Shown here piece by piece: positions 18,502 to 25,136 of a DNA stretch of 43,290 bases. The stretch comes from Deltaproteobacteria bacterium. GTDB lineage: Bacteria; Desulfobacterota; Desulfobaccia; Desulfobaccales; 0-14-0-80-60-11. The notes below the pieces were generated by a model. It worked only from the letters and a program-made list of their open reading frames with translations, was not told where the DNA came from and searched no databases. The position numbers and the translations under genes were made by a program. Each line of letters begins with the position of its first letter. Position 1 is the first letter of the stretch. Location of the stretch: assembly GCA_023381945.1 (NCBI GenBank), contig JAMCQY010000035.1, positions 1 through 43,290 on the forward strand, written 5' to 3'.

Positions 18502-18629
18502 AGACCTCTGCGAAAGTCCTCTCCAACATTCCAGAAGGTCCCATTAAACACAATATGATGGAGAGCAGGCGCCCTCGCCTGCAATATTCAGCCGAGGGCG
18601 GCTGTTCTCCATGACTTTCGCAGAGGTCT
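18502..18629. mobile_element. 128-bp MITE-like element, copy 1
   Basis: Termini AGACCTCTGCGAAAGTC and GACTTTCGCAGAGGTCT are perfect 17-bp inverted repeats. The interior has GGAGAGCAGGCGCCCTCG...GCCGAGGGCGGCTGTTCTCC, a second hairpin. The copy at 27881-28008 has the same length and closely similar sequence. TTATTC occurs at 18495-18500 and at 18631-18636, one base outside each end, a possible target-site duplication. It sits between the kinase promoter and the toxin-antitoxin promoter. Confidence 0.7.
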
Positions 18630-18644
18630 TTTATTCCATGCTTC

Positions 18645-18672
18645 TTGACTTTATTTGATAATAAATTATGAT
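18645..18672 (+). promoter_or_regulatory. Predicted sigma70 promoter of the toxin-antitoxin operon
   Basis: TTGACT (18645-18650), 16-bp spacer, TATGAT (18667-18672), 41 bp before the antitoxin ATG. The whole leader is very AT-rich and contains short dyads (such as TTATTTGATAATAAA) that could serve as an autoregulatory operator. Confidence 0.6.
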
Positions 18673-18713
18673 ATTCATAAATACTCATTTTATTAATTTA
18701 AAAGGAATTTACC

Positions 18714-18998
18714 ATGGAACTGGTCAAAGTGAAGAGGAATTTTCAAATTACTCTCCCGCAAAATTTTCGTAAGATGGTGCCATTGGCCGAAGGCGATTAT
18801 CTTGAAGTGGAGGTAAAAGACGGCGCCTTGATCATTCGACCGGTCAAAGTGATTCACCCGGACCAGGAATATTTTTATACCAAAGAATGGCAGGAAAAGG
18901 AGTCGGAAGCCGACCAGGATCTGGCCCAGGGCAGGGTGGCGGGGCCATTTGAAAATCTCAAAGATGCCTTGAAAGCCTTAAAGACCACCAAGGTATGA
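18714..18998 (+). CDS. AbrB/MazE-type antitoxin
   Basis: A 94-residue protein. The first ~46 residues are an AbrB-like swapped-hairpin DNA-binding domain (VKVKRNFQITLPQNFRKM, then GDYLEVEVKDGALIIRPV). The rest (YTKEWQEKESEADQDLAQGR, then FENLKDALKALK) is a charged helical segment of the kind that binds and neutralises a toxin. It overlaps the downstream RelE-like gene by 4 bp (ATGA). By analogy it should repress its own promoter. The ribosome site AAAAGGAA precedes ATG 18714. The gene and its leader are distinctly AT-richer than the neighbours, suggesting transfer. Confidence 0.85.
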   Translation: MELVKVKRNFQITLPQNFRKMVPLAEGDYLEVEVKDGALIIRPVKVIHPDQEYFYTKEWQEKESEADQDLAQGRVAGPFENLKDALKALKTTKV

Positions 18999-19252
18999 AA
19001 CTATTTTTCACTCACAGTTTCATCCGGGATTACCAGGCCCTGCCAAAACGATTGCAGAAAACCGTTGATAAAAAACTGGAGCTTTTTCTAAACAATCAAA
19101 CCCATCCTTCTCTCAATATCAAAAAAATGCAGGACCCGAGGAACATCTGGGAAGGCAGAATCACCAAAGGCTACCGTTTCACCTTTCAGATGGAGGGAGA
19201 GGTTTGCCTTCTGAGAAGACTGGGAACTCACGATATTTTGAAGACGCCTTAA
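18995..19252 (+). CDS. RelE/ParE-superfamily toxin
   Basis: An 85-residue basic protein with the RelE/ParE fold pattern: FTHSFIRDYQALPKRLQKTVDKKLELFL (two N-terminal helices), LNIKKMQDPRNIWEGRITKGYRFTFQ (the central W/EGR-x-GYR strand motif) and LLRRLGTHD at the C-terminus. The GTHDIL ending and the basic residues on the sheet fit a ribosome-dependent mRNA interferase rather than a gyrase poison, but this is not certain. Translation is coupled to the antitoxin through the ATGA overlap. Pairing of an AbrB-type antitoxin with a RelE-type toxin is a known mixed arrangement. Confidence 0.85.
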   Translation: MKLFFTHSFIRDYQALPKRLQKTVDKKLELFLNNQTHPSLNIKKMQDPRNIWEGRITKGYRFTFQMEGEVCLLRRLGTHDILKTP

Positions 19253-19261
19253 AAATTTTTC

Positions 19262-19322
19262 TCTGCGTCCTCTGCGTCCCTGCGGTTAGAATTTTTTACC
19301 GCCGAGGCGCAGAGAGCGCAGA
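19262..19322. repeat. CTCTGCG inverted repeat after the toxin gene
   Basis: Imperfect 25-bp arms TCTGCGTCCTCTGCGTCCCT... (19262-19286) and ...GGCGCAGAGAGCGCAGA (19298-19322) around an AT-rich loop. It lies in the convergent gap with the carbamoyltransferase gene. Confidence 0.6.
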
Positions 19323-19452
19323 TAAAACCAATGCGGCAATTATGATTGGCTATCTGGCTAATCAATGGCGGGCGGGGACGCCCGCCCCACCAACCCCTTC
19401 CCCCAAAGAGCAAGGGCGGTTCGAGAACCGCCCCCTGCAGCAATATTCTTTT

Positions 19453-19481
19453 GTAGGGGCGGGTTTGAAACCCGCCCCTAC
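19453..19481. repeat. GTAGGGGCGGG hairpin
   Basis: GTAGGGGCGGGTTT/AAACCCGCCCCTAC perfect 14-bp arms with a 1-nt loop, 8 bp beyond the carbamoyltransferase stop. Confidence 0.75.
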
Positions 19482-19489
19482 AACTTTAA

Positions 19490-21352
19490 TCAATCCAACT
19501 CGTACTGCTGCCGCCAGTCCTTCTTGTCCTCCCACCGGGGCTGCTCTTGCTTATCGAACAGAAAATCCCCCAGCACCAGGTAATCCATTTCGGTGCGCAT
19601 AAAGCACTGGTAGGCGTCCTCCGGGGTGCACACGATGGGCTCGCCCCGGACGTTGAAGCTGGTGTTGACGATGAGGCCGCAGCCGGTCTGTTCCTGAAAG
19701 GCCTTGATCAGCCGCCAGTACTTCTCGTTGGTCTCTTTATGCACCGTCTGGATGCGGGCCGAATAGTCCACGTGGGTAATGGCCGGCACCTCCGAGCGCA
19801 GGTGATAGAGCCGGTCGAACAGCTCCAGGTTCTCGTAGCCCGGCGGCAGGGGGTTGCGCTTTTCCTCCTGGACCGGCGCCACCAGGAGCATATACGGAGA
19901 CGGAGTGTTCAAATCAAAATAGGTATTGCACTCCTCCATCAGCACCGACGGCGCAAAGGGCCGGAAGCCTTCCCGGTACTTGATCTTCAGGTTGAGCTTT
20001 TTTTGCATCTCCGGGTGCCGGGGATCGCCCAGGATGGAGCGGTTCCCCAGGGCTCGGGGCCCGAACTCCATGCGGCCCTGGAGCCAGCCCACCACCTGGC
20101 CCTGGGCCAAAAGCCCCGCCACGTCCTTGATGAGTTCGTCAAAATCCTGATAACGCTTATGGGGCGCGTGGTGCCGCCGGGCCAGCCGCACGATCTCGTC
20201 AGCGCCGAACTCGGGCCCCAGATAGGCGCCCTGCATACTATCCAGGGCCGGGTTGGGAAGTTTACGCTCCTTTCCCCGAACGATGTGCCAGGCGGCATAG
20301 GCCGCGCCCAGGGCCCCGCCGGCGTCGCCCGCGGCGGGCTGGATCCAGATGTCCTTGAAAGTCCCCCGGCGCAGGAGCTTGCCGTTGGCCACGCAGTTCA
20401 GGGCCACACCGCCCGCCATCACCAGGTGGTCGGAGCCGGTGAGCCTCTTGGCGGTTTCCGCCAGGCGCAGGACGATCTCCTCGGTGACCTGCTGGATCGC
20501 CAGGGCCATATCCATATGCCGCTGATCCAGGTTGCTCTCCCGGGGCCTGGGCGGCATCCCGAAAAGAGAGGTCCACTTGTCGTCGACGCACATCTTCAGG
20601 CCGGTGGCGTAATCGAAATAATCCATGTTGAGGAGGAGTGAGCCGTCCTCCCTCAAGTCCACCAGTTCCTCAAGGATTAACTCCCGCCAGCGCCGGACCC
20701 GGTCCGCCTCCGGGTTGCCGTAAGGGGCCAGTCCCATGAGCTTGTATTCGCCGCTGTTCACCTTGAAGCCGCAGTAATAGGTGAAGGCCGAATAGAGCAG
20801 GCCCAGGGAGTGCGGAAATTGCAGCTCCCGCAGGATGCTGATTTCCTTGCCCTTACCGAATCCGATGGTGGAGGTGGCCCATTCCCCCACCCCGTCCAGG
20901 GTGAGGATGGCCGCCTCCTCGAAGGGCGACGGATAGAAAGCGCTGGCCGCATGGGACAGGTGGTGCTCCGGGAACAGCATCGGCGGCGCGCCTTCGCCCA
21001 CCTTGGCCAGTTCCTCCCGCAAGAGCGAACGCATCAGCAGCTTTTCCTTGATCCAGACCGGCATGGCCATCAGGAAGCTGCGCAGGCCCCGGGGCGCAAA
21101 GCCGTGGTAGGTCTCCAGCAGGCGCTCGAACTTGAGGTAGGGCTTATCGTAAAAAGCCACGGCACTCAGGTCGCTGAGCTTGAGCCCCGACTCCGCCATG
21201 ACGTAGGCCAGGGCGTTAGCGGGGAAGTCGGGGTCATGCTTCTTGCGGGTGAAGCGCTCTTCCTGGGCCGCGGCGACGATCTGGCCGTCCACCAGGATGG
21301 CCGCGGCGCTGTCATGATAAAAGGCGGAAAGCCCGAGAATGGCGTCAGGCAA
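19490..21352 (-). CDS. Carbamoyltransferase (NodU/CmcH/TobZ family)
   Basis: A 620-residue O-carbamoyltransferase that would move a carbamoyl group from carbamoyl phosphate, via carbamoyl-AMP, onto a hydroxyl of a sugar or natural product. The N-terminal Kae1-like domain has ILGLSAFYHDSAAAIL, the iron-site HHLSHAASA, LTLDGVGEWAT and SGEYKLMGLAPYG; the C-terminal domain has GRMEFGPRALGNRSIL and NTSFNVRGEPIV. The length is normal and the motifs are complete. It is the last gene of the SxtJ-DUF5989-carbamoyltransferase set, 14 bp after the DUF5989 stop. Its surroundings of glycosyltransferase and flippase genes make a polysaccharide or glycolipid acceptor most likely. Confidence 0.92.
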   Translation of the reverse strand: MPDAILGLSAFYHDSAAAILVDGQIVAAAQEERFTRKKHDPDFPANALAYVMAESGLKLSDLSAVAFYDKPYLKFERLLETYHGFAPRGLRSFLMAMPVWIKEKLLMRSLLREELAKVGEGAPPMLFPEHHLSHAASAFYPSPFEEAAILTLDGVGEWATSTIGFGKGKEISILRELQFPHSLGLLYSAFTYYCGFKVNSGEYKLMGLAPYGNPEADRVRRWRELILEELVDLREDGSLLLNMDYFDYATGLKMCVDDKWTSLFGMPPRPRESNLDQRHMDMALAIQQVTEEIVLRLAETAKRLTGSDHLVMAGGVALNCVANGKLLRRGTFKDIWIQPAAGDAGGALGAAYAAWHIVRGKERKLPNPALDSMQGAYLGPEFGADEIVRLARRHHAPHKRYQDFDELIKDVAGLLAQGQVVGWLQGRMEFGPRALGNRSILGDPRHPEMQKKLNLKIKYREGFRPFAPSVLMEECNTYFDLNTPSPYMLLVAPVQEEKRNPLPPGYENLELFDRLYHLRSEVPAITHVDYSARIQTVHKETNEKYWRLIKAFQEQTGCGLIVNTSFNVRGEPIVCTPEDAYQCFMRTEMDYLVLGDFLFDKQEQPRWEDKKDWRQQYELD

Positions 21353-21366
21353 GGCTCAGGCTCCCG

Positions 21367-21516
21367 TTAGAAAATGGTATAGATGAAGGGGGCGATGGCC
21401 GAACCGCTGGCAAAAACCATCAGTGCTCCGAAGAACAGCAAGGTCAAAATAATGGGCAGCAGCCAGAATTTTTTTCTTACCTTCAAAAAGCCCCATAAAT
21501 CTTTGACAAAATCCAT
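21367..21516 (-). CDS. DUF5989 small membrane protein
   Basis: A 49-residue protein, MDFVKDLWGFLKVRKKFWLL followed by one membrane helix (PIILTLLFFGALMVFASG) and SAIAPFIYTIF. This is the DUF5989 signature and its usual place, between an SxtJ membrane protein and a carbamoyltransferase. AAGGAG lies 6-7 bases before the ATG at 21516. The topology suggests a basic cytoplasmic N-terminus and a single span; it may anchor the carbamoyltransferase at the membrane (inference). It is short enough to be missed by many gene finders. Confidence 0.85.
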   Translation of the reverse strand: MDFVKDLWGFLKVRKKFWLLPIILTLLFFGALMVFASGSAIAPFIYTIF

Positions 21517-21540
21517 ATAATTCTCCTTGACCTCAATTAA

Positions 21541-21590
21541 GTGGCGCAGACTTTCCAGCCTGCATGTGCAGGCTGGAATCCTGCGCTACC
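21541..21590. repeat. GTGGCGCAGAC/TGCGCTAC hairpin within the carbamoyltransferase set
   Basis: TTCCAGCCTGCA (21553-21564) pairs perfectly with TGCAGGCTGGAA (21567-21578), flanked by GTGGCGCA and TGCGCTAC. Placed between sxtJ and the DUF5989 gene, it could set differential expression. A half-copy is seen near 2446-2475. Confidence 0.65.
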
Positions 21591-21597
21591 CAAATTA

Positions 21598-22017
21598 TCA
21601 ATAGGGATTCAGCAAATCCTTATCCTGGATGGCCCCCTGGCGCTCCAAGAACACGGAGCCGCTCCCTTGCTTCCATTCCTTCAGCCGCAGGGAATCCTTT
21701 CCCCATCGCCGCCGGATCAGCCCTATGGGAGTCACCACCAGGAAAAAGGCCAGGCTGAGAAGGATCTTCGATACAACCAGTCCCATGACCTGGGACAAGC
21801 CGAACCACAGGCCCGCCAGAGGCTTAAAGGCCCTGGGCCAGGCCATGGTGATCAGCAGCAGGACAATGCTGACGCCCAAAAATTTGGGAAACTTCCCGAA
21901 GTAGCCGAGCAGCAGGCAAATCAACACCATAGCCATGCCGGTGTCTTTGGCCTGCTCCAGGGTTGCACTCAGTAAACGGGAGATTATCTTAGTGCTATCC
22001 GGCTTTTTCTGCGCCAT
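21598..22017 (-). CDS. SxtJ-family membrane protein
   Basis: A 139-residue inner membrane protein with three hydrophobic stretches (MAMVLICLLLGYFG; LGVSIVLLLITMAWP; VSKILLSLAFFLVVTPIGLI) and a basic C-terminal cytoplasmic tail (RRRWGKDSLRLKEWKQGSGSVF). The TPIGLIRR-WGKD-L pattern identifies the SxtJ family, named from the saxitoxin cluster but far commoner in envelope clusters next to carbamoyltransferases. GAGGA precedes ATG 22017, and a perfect palindrome CGTTTAAACG (22026-22035) lies just upstream. Probable first gene of the three-gene set. Confidence 0.85.
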   Translation of the reverse strand: MAQKKPDSTKIISRLLSATLEQAKDTGMAMVLICLLLGYFGKFPKFLGVSIVLLLITMAWPRAFKPLAGLWFGLSQVMGLVVSKILLSLAFFLVVTPIGLIRRRWGKDSLRLKEWKQGSGSVFLERQGAIQDKDLLNPY

Positions 22018-22352
22018 TTATTCCTCGTTTAAACGTTTATGAACCCTGAGCGTCTTGCCCCGGGAAATGAAAAATCCCCCCTCCCCCCTTTTCAAATGGG
22101 GGCTTTAAAGTCCCCCTTTGGAAAAAGGGGGATTTAGGGGGATTTGCAGTTTCCACGAAAAAGCAAAAATATGGGAGTCGCCCCGCCTGTTAATTCTAAA
22201 TAATGAGGAGGCCGGCGTCGATTGGAAAAGTTAGAACTGCGACTAAGGCTACGGGCATTATCTCCATAATTCAAGTTATGGCATAATATTACATGAAATG
22301 ATAATTTTTTTCCAGGTTTTCTCGTCCCGAACCCTGAGTTGCCGGAGGTGAC
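22018..22352. other. Divergent intergenic region between sxtJ and the O-methyltransferase
   Basis: No gene seen. Contents: the AAATCCCCC element copy 3 (22072-22146), then ~200 bp of AT-rich DNA with a perfect dyad CCATAA/TTATGG (22264-22281) beside CATAAT, a possible promoter-operator for the + strand methyltransferase. No convincing promoter was found for sxtJ. Confidence 0.45.
22072..22146. repeat. AAATCCCCC/GGGGGATTT palindromic element, copy 3
   Basis: AAATCCCCCCTCCCCCCTTTTC, GGGGGCTTTAAAGTCCCCC, AAAAAGGGGGATTTAGGGGG; same module order as copies 2 and 4. Confidence 0.75.
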
Positions 22353-22970
22353 ATGAGCCAGATGCAACCGAATTTGGAGGACTATTTCCGGAACTTCGTC
22401 CCCAGGCGTGACTCCCTGCTTCTGGAATTGGAACGTGAGGCCGGGGCCGAAGGGATTCCCATCGTCGGCCCGGTGGTGGGCGAACTGCTTGCCATTCTGG
22501 CTCGAATCAGCGGCGCGGCGAACCTCCTGGAATTGGGCGCCGCCACCGGCTATTCCGCCCTTCACCTGGCCCGGGGCTGTGAGCCCAATGGCGGTCGGAT
22601 CGTCACCCTGGAATGGGACGAGGCCCTGGCGGCCCGGGCTCGGGACAATTTCGCTAAGGCCGGATTATCCGATCGCATCGAGGTCCGGGTGGGTGACGCC
22701 TTGCAGCTCATGGCAGCCATGGCCGGCCCCGTTGATTTTATCTTTATGGACCTCGATAAGGAGTACTACCTCCCCGCCCTGCCCCACTGCCGCCGCCTGC
22801 TCAAGATCGGCGGCCTGCTGTTCACTGACAACGTCGGTTTTGCCGGGGCCGCCGACTTTAACCGGGAGATCTTCGCCTCTGAAAACTGGCGCACCGTCCA
22901 TCTCCTAAGCTTTCTGCCGTTTCACTCCCCGGAGCACGACGGCCTGTCTTTGGCGGTGCGTATTAAGTGA
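22353..22970 (+). CDS. SAM-dependent O-methyltransferase (caffeoyl-CoA OMT family)
   Basis: A 205-residue class I methyltransferase of the metal-dependent OMT family. Seen: LLELGAATGYSALHLAR (SAM motif I, about 58-74), IVTLEWDEALAARARDNF (acidic ribose contact), FIFMDLDKEYY (motif with the metal-binding Asp), LLFTDNVGFAG, and the C-terminal HDGLSLAVR strand. Small-molecule catechol-like hydroxyls are the usual targets; the substrate here is unknown. CCGGAGG precedes ATG 22353. It is a lone + strand gene between two minus-strand gene groups. Its stop TAAG runs straight into a GAGCAGTGAGCAGT repeat tract. Confidence 0.88.
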   Translation: MSQMQPNLEDYFRNFVPRRDSLLLELEREAGAEGIPIVGPVVGELLAILARISGAANLLELGAATGYSALHLARGCEPNGGRIVTLEWDEALAARARDNFAKAGLSDRIEVRVGDALQLMAAMAGPVDFIFMDLDKEYYLPALPHCRRLLKIGGLLFTDNVGFAGAADFNREIFASENWRTVHLLSFLPFHSPEHDGLSLAVRIK

Positions 22971-23047
22971 GCAGTGAGCAGTTAGCTAGTAGCCGTCAGC
23001 TTTCAGCTATCAGCTTAAGTCTAAAGATTTGAATGATCATTAAGCCT

Positions 23048-23119
23048 GTCATTCTGAGGGAGCCGGCAGGCGACCGAAGAATCTCCAAAAACGGGATGAT
23101 TCGTTGCGCTCAGCATGAC
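23048..23119. repeat. GTCATTCTGAG...CTCAGCATGAC inverted repeat
   Basis: Left arm GTCATTCTGAGGG with GAAGAATCTCC; right arm GATGATTCGTTGCGCTCAGC then ATGAC. It resembles the GTCATTCTGAGCGAAG/AGAATGAC palindromes that are widespread in bacterial intergenic DNA. Single copy here. Confidence 0.55.
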
Positions 23120-23168
23120 CGGAAATGTGGAGAGGCACTTCACAGAGCGAAATAGCAATTCCAGTGAC

Positions 23169-23197
23169 GTAGGGGCGGGTTTAAAACCCGCCCCTAC
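23169..23197. repeat. GTAGGGGCGGG hairpin
   Basis: GTAGGGGCGGGTTT/AAACCCGCCCCTAC perfect arms; same family as 14484, 19453 and 9797. Confidence 0.75.
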
Positions 23198-23289
23198 AAG
23201 AAGGATTGCCAATGTGATTAATTTTATGGCTCCCATTCTTATCTAAAAATGACTGTAAATCAAAAGCTGACCACTGATAGCTGATAGCT

Positions 23290-24819
23290 TTACCGCGGCT
23301 GAAAAATGCGGGGTACAACATAGTCCCCCACCCGCCGGCCTTGGGCGATGCCTTTGTTCTTGTCGAAGCGCCAGTGAATTCCAAGATAAATGCGGCTCTG
23401 GCCGTTCTCCTCTTCAGCCTGGGTCAGGGAGTCGAAGCTGCGCGGCATGTAAGGCCGGACGTTGCCTTCGTTGTCCTTGGTGACGCCGTTGAACTCATCG
23501 GAGACGAAGGTGAAGGCAATTTGGTCGGTCCCATAGAAGTGCCGCAGCGTCTGGAACAGCGCCCCGCCGAAACTGGCATGACCTGAAGGATACGACGGAA
23601 AGGGCGGCGTGAAGTTCGGGCCGTTCAGGTTGCTGGCCGGAGCGCCCAGCGGGGTGAAAGTCGGGTCGCCTACGGTCGCCGGATTGTTGTCCCCCTTGCC
23701 GGTGGGTCCGGTGCCCGGGTCGGACTCGCGGATGCCGGTCACCGGCCTCCAGAAGTCCCAATAATATTTAGAATCCCAACTGGCGATGGCGGCGTCGGCC
23801 ATGGCCACATTGACCAAAGCGAACAGCCGGGCCAGTTCCATGCCTTTGGTGCCCTTCTGCTCGGCTATTTGCGCGGTTACCTGGTTGTAGAGCCGCGGCG
23901 GTGCGCACAGGCTGGGGGTCCCGTCGTAAGCCCAGAAGATGCCGATGAACGTTTGATCCGCACTACGGCTGGTTGGGGTCGTGATTCCGTCGCCACCCAG
24001 GTCCTGGACCTCTTTAAAGGCCACGGTATAAGCTTTGCTATCCAACTCCGGCGGCTTGGCCAACCGGAACTGACTGCCGCTGTTCATCACGAAAGGCCGC
24101 ACCTCGCCCCAATAGGCGCCCAGCGCCAGGGTGCTCAAGCTAATCGGGTCCTGGCGCCAGTAGCCGGGCTCGTTATTGGGGAAATAATCCACGCCGAAGT
24201 TAGGGTCGGCCTTGCTCGAGCCGTCGTTCCGGCGCAGGGCCAGGATGGCCGCAGCCGCAGCCTGCCCGGTGCGAATCCCATCGGTCTTGGCGCGGCCAGC
24301 CAGGATCTGTCCCAATTCATCGGCCAGTAGGGTGTCCAAGCGCGGGGTCTGGGAGGGGAAGAGCGCCGTCAGGGTGTCGTGCGCCGCCTGGGCAACGGCC
24401 GCCTGCGCCGAGGCCCCGGCCGGCGCCGGCCGTATATTGGTATATGCGCGGTAGCCGCGGTAAATGGCGTCTAAGGCGTCAAACATGGCGATGTGCGCGA
24501 TGGCCATGGCTCGGCTGGCGCGGCACGGGCCAAATTGCTCGCCGAAGACTCGGGTTTCATCCGGGGCCACCGGGGTATGGTCTATGCCGCTGGTGTCGAT
24601 GGCCACCTGGTTCCAGTAGCGCACCCACCGGGTGAGGCCTTGGAGATCAGGACGAATCCGGCTGGGGGAAGGACTTACCGGAAATGAGGGCTGGAATTGC
24701 GGGCCAAAGGTTTGCTGCGGACCTGCAAAGCCCTGGTGTTCCCCAGCGGCGGCCATACCGGACAGCCCAAACATCAGCGACAAGGCCAAACCGATAATGC
24801 ATAATCCATGCTTTAACAT
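23290..24819 (-). CDS. Vanadium-dependent haloperoxidase / PAP2-superfamily protein
   Basis: A 509-residue exported protein (signal peptide ending near AAAG, residue 26). The complete vanadate/phosphate pocket is visible: K351-x6-R358-P359 (KYYWDFWRP), P411-S-G-H414 (SYPSGHASFGG) and S475-R476-x5-H482-x3-D486 (SRIYLGIHWRFD). It therefore could bind vanadate and oxidise halides with peroxide, or act as an acid phosphatase; the long N-terminal helical part fits the vanadium chloroperoxidase-like group. Transcribed alone: the flanking genes are on the + strand (22353) and >300 bp away (25137). GGGAG precedes ATG 24819. Confidence 0.9.
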   Translation of the reverse strand: MLKHGLCIIGLALSLMFGLSGMAAAGEHQGFAGPQQTFGPQFQPSFPVSPSPSRIRPDLQGLTRWVRYWNQVAIDTSGIDHTPVAPDETRVFGEQFGPCRASRAMAIAHIAMFDALDAIYRGYRAYTNIRPAPAGASAQAAVAQAAHDTLTALFPSQTPRLDTLLADELGQILAGRAKTDGIRTGQAAAAAILALRRNDGSSKADPNFGVDYFPNNEPGYWRQDPISLSTLALGAYWGEVRPFVMNSGSQFRLAKPPELDSKAYTVAFKEVQDLGGDGITTPTSRSADQTFIGIFWAYDGTPSLCAPPRLYNQVTAQIAEQKGTKGMELARLFALVNVAMADAAIASWDSKYYWDFWRPVTGIRESDPGTGPTGKGDNNPATVGDPTFTPLGAPASNLNGPNFTPPFPSYPSGHASFGGALFQTLRHFYGTDQIAFTFVSDEFNGVTKDNEGNVRPYMPRSFDSLTQAEEENGQSRIYLGIHWRFDKNKGIAQGRRVGDYVVPRIFQPR

Positions 24820-25136
24820 GGTCCACTCCCTGAAACAGTGTTAATTAAAGCGTTTAATCCGGGTTCCGATCCATGACCGCGTCAGCCGATTGCCGGCCGT
24901 TTAGGGGCAAGAGCCGGTGCAAAAAGCTGGCAAACCACAGGTGGATAAAACAAAAATTAATCTGGCTCAGGATAGGTTCTGCTGTAAGAGAGGTGAATTC
25001 GTAGCGCGGTTAGAAGTTGCATGTGGTTTGAAAATAACATAAGAAGTGCTGGCACACTTGTCAATTCTAATAGAACTTCTATATAGCAGTAATTTTAGCC
25101 AGTAATTTTGGTGCATAGGGCAAGACTGCTCACTGC
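24820..25136. other. Intergenic region with the haloperoxidase promoter
   Basis: No ORF of note. It contains the predicted minus-strand promoter 25036-25064 and, at its right end, a CTCACTGCTTACTGCTTACT tract adjoining the SGNH gene stop. The ~200 bp between promoter and haloperoxidase ATG is unexplained leader. Confidence 0.5.
25036..25064 (-). promoter_or_regulatory. Predicted sigma70 promoter upstream of the haloperoxidase gene
   Basis: On the minus strand TTGACA (25064-25059, perfect consensus), 17-bp spacer, TATGTT (25041-25036). A dyad TTCTA-A-TAGAA (25065-25075) touches the -35 on its upstream side and may be an operator. Transcription would give a 5' leader of about 210 nt before ATG 24819. 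Confidence 0.6.

Larger units (their letters stand above)
22971..23289. other. Convergent intergenic region made of repeats
   Basis: No gene seen. It holds an AGCAGT/CAGCTATCAGC tract (22971-23015), the GTCATTCTGAG inverted repeat (23048-23119), a GTAGGGGCGGG hairpin (23169-23197) and a CACTGATAGCTGATAGC tract (23268-23290) that abuts the haloperoxidase stop. Confidence 0.65.

Noticed and set aside
18413..18688. 91-codon minus-strand open frame over the toxin-antitoxin promoter region
   Set aside because: Runs through the 128-bp element and AT-rich leader; no RBS and no protein-like pattern.
24906..24923. Sigma54-like element (GCAC-N6-TTGC on the minus strand) upstream of the haloperoxidase gene
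   Set aside because: Spacing is one base too long and the invariant GG at -24 is absent.
24880..24960. Possible cyclic-di-GMP or other riboswitch in the haloperoxidase leader
   Set aside because: No stretch matches the conserved core of a riboswitch class I know; only a vague GGCAAACC similarity.
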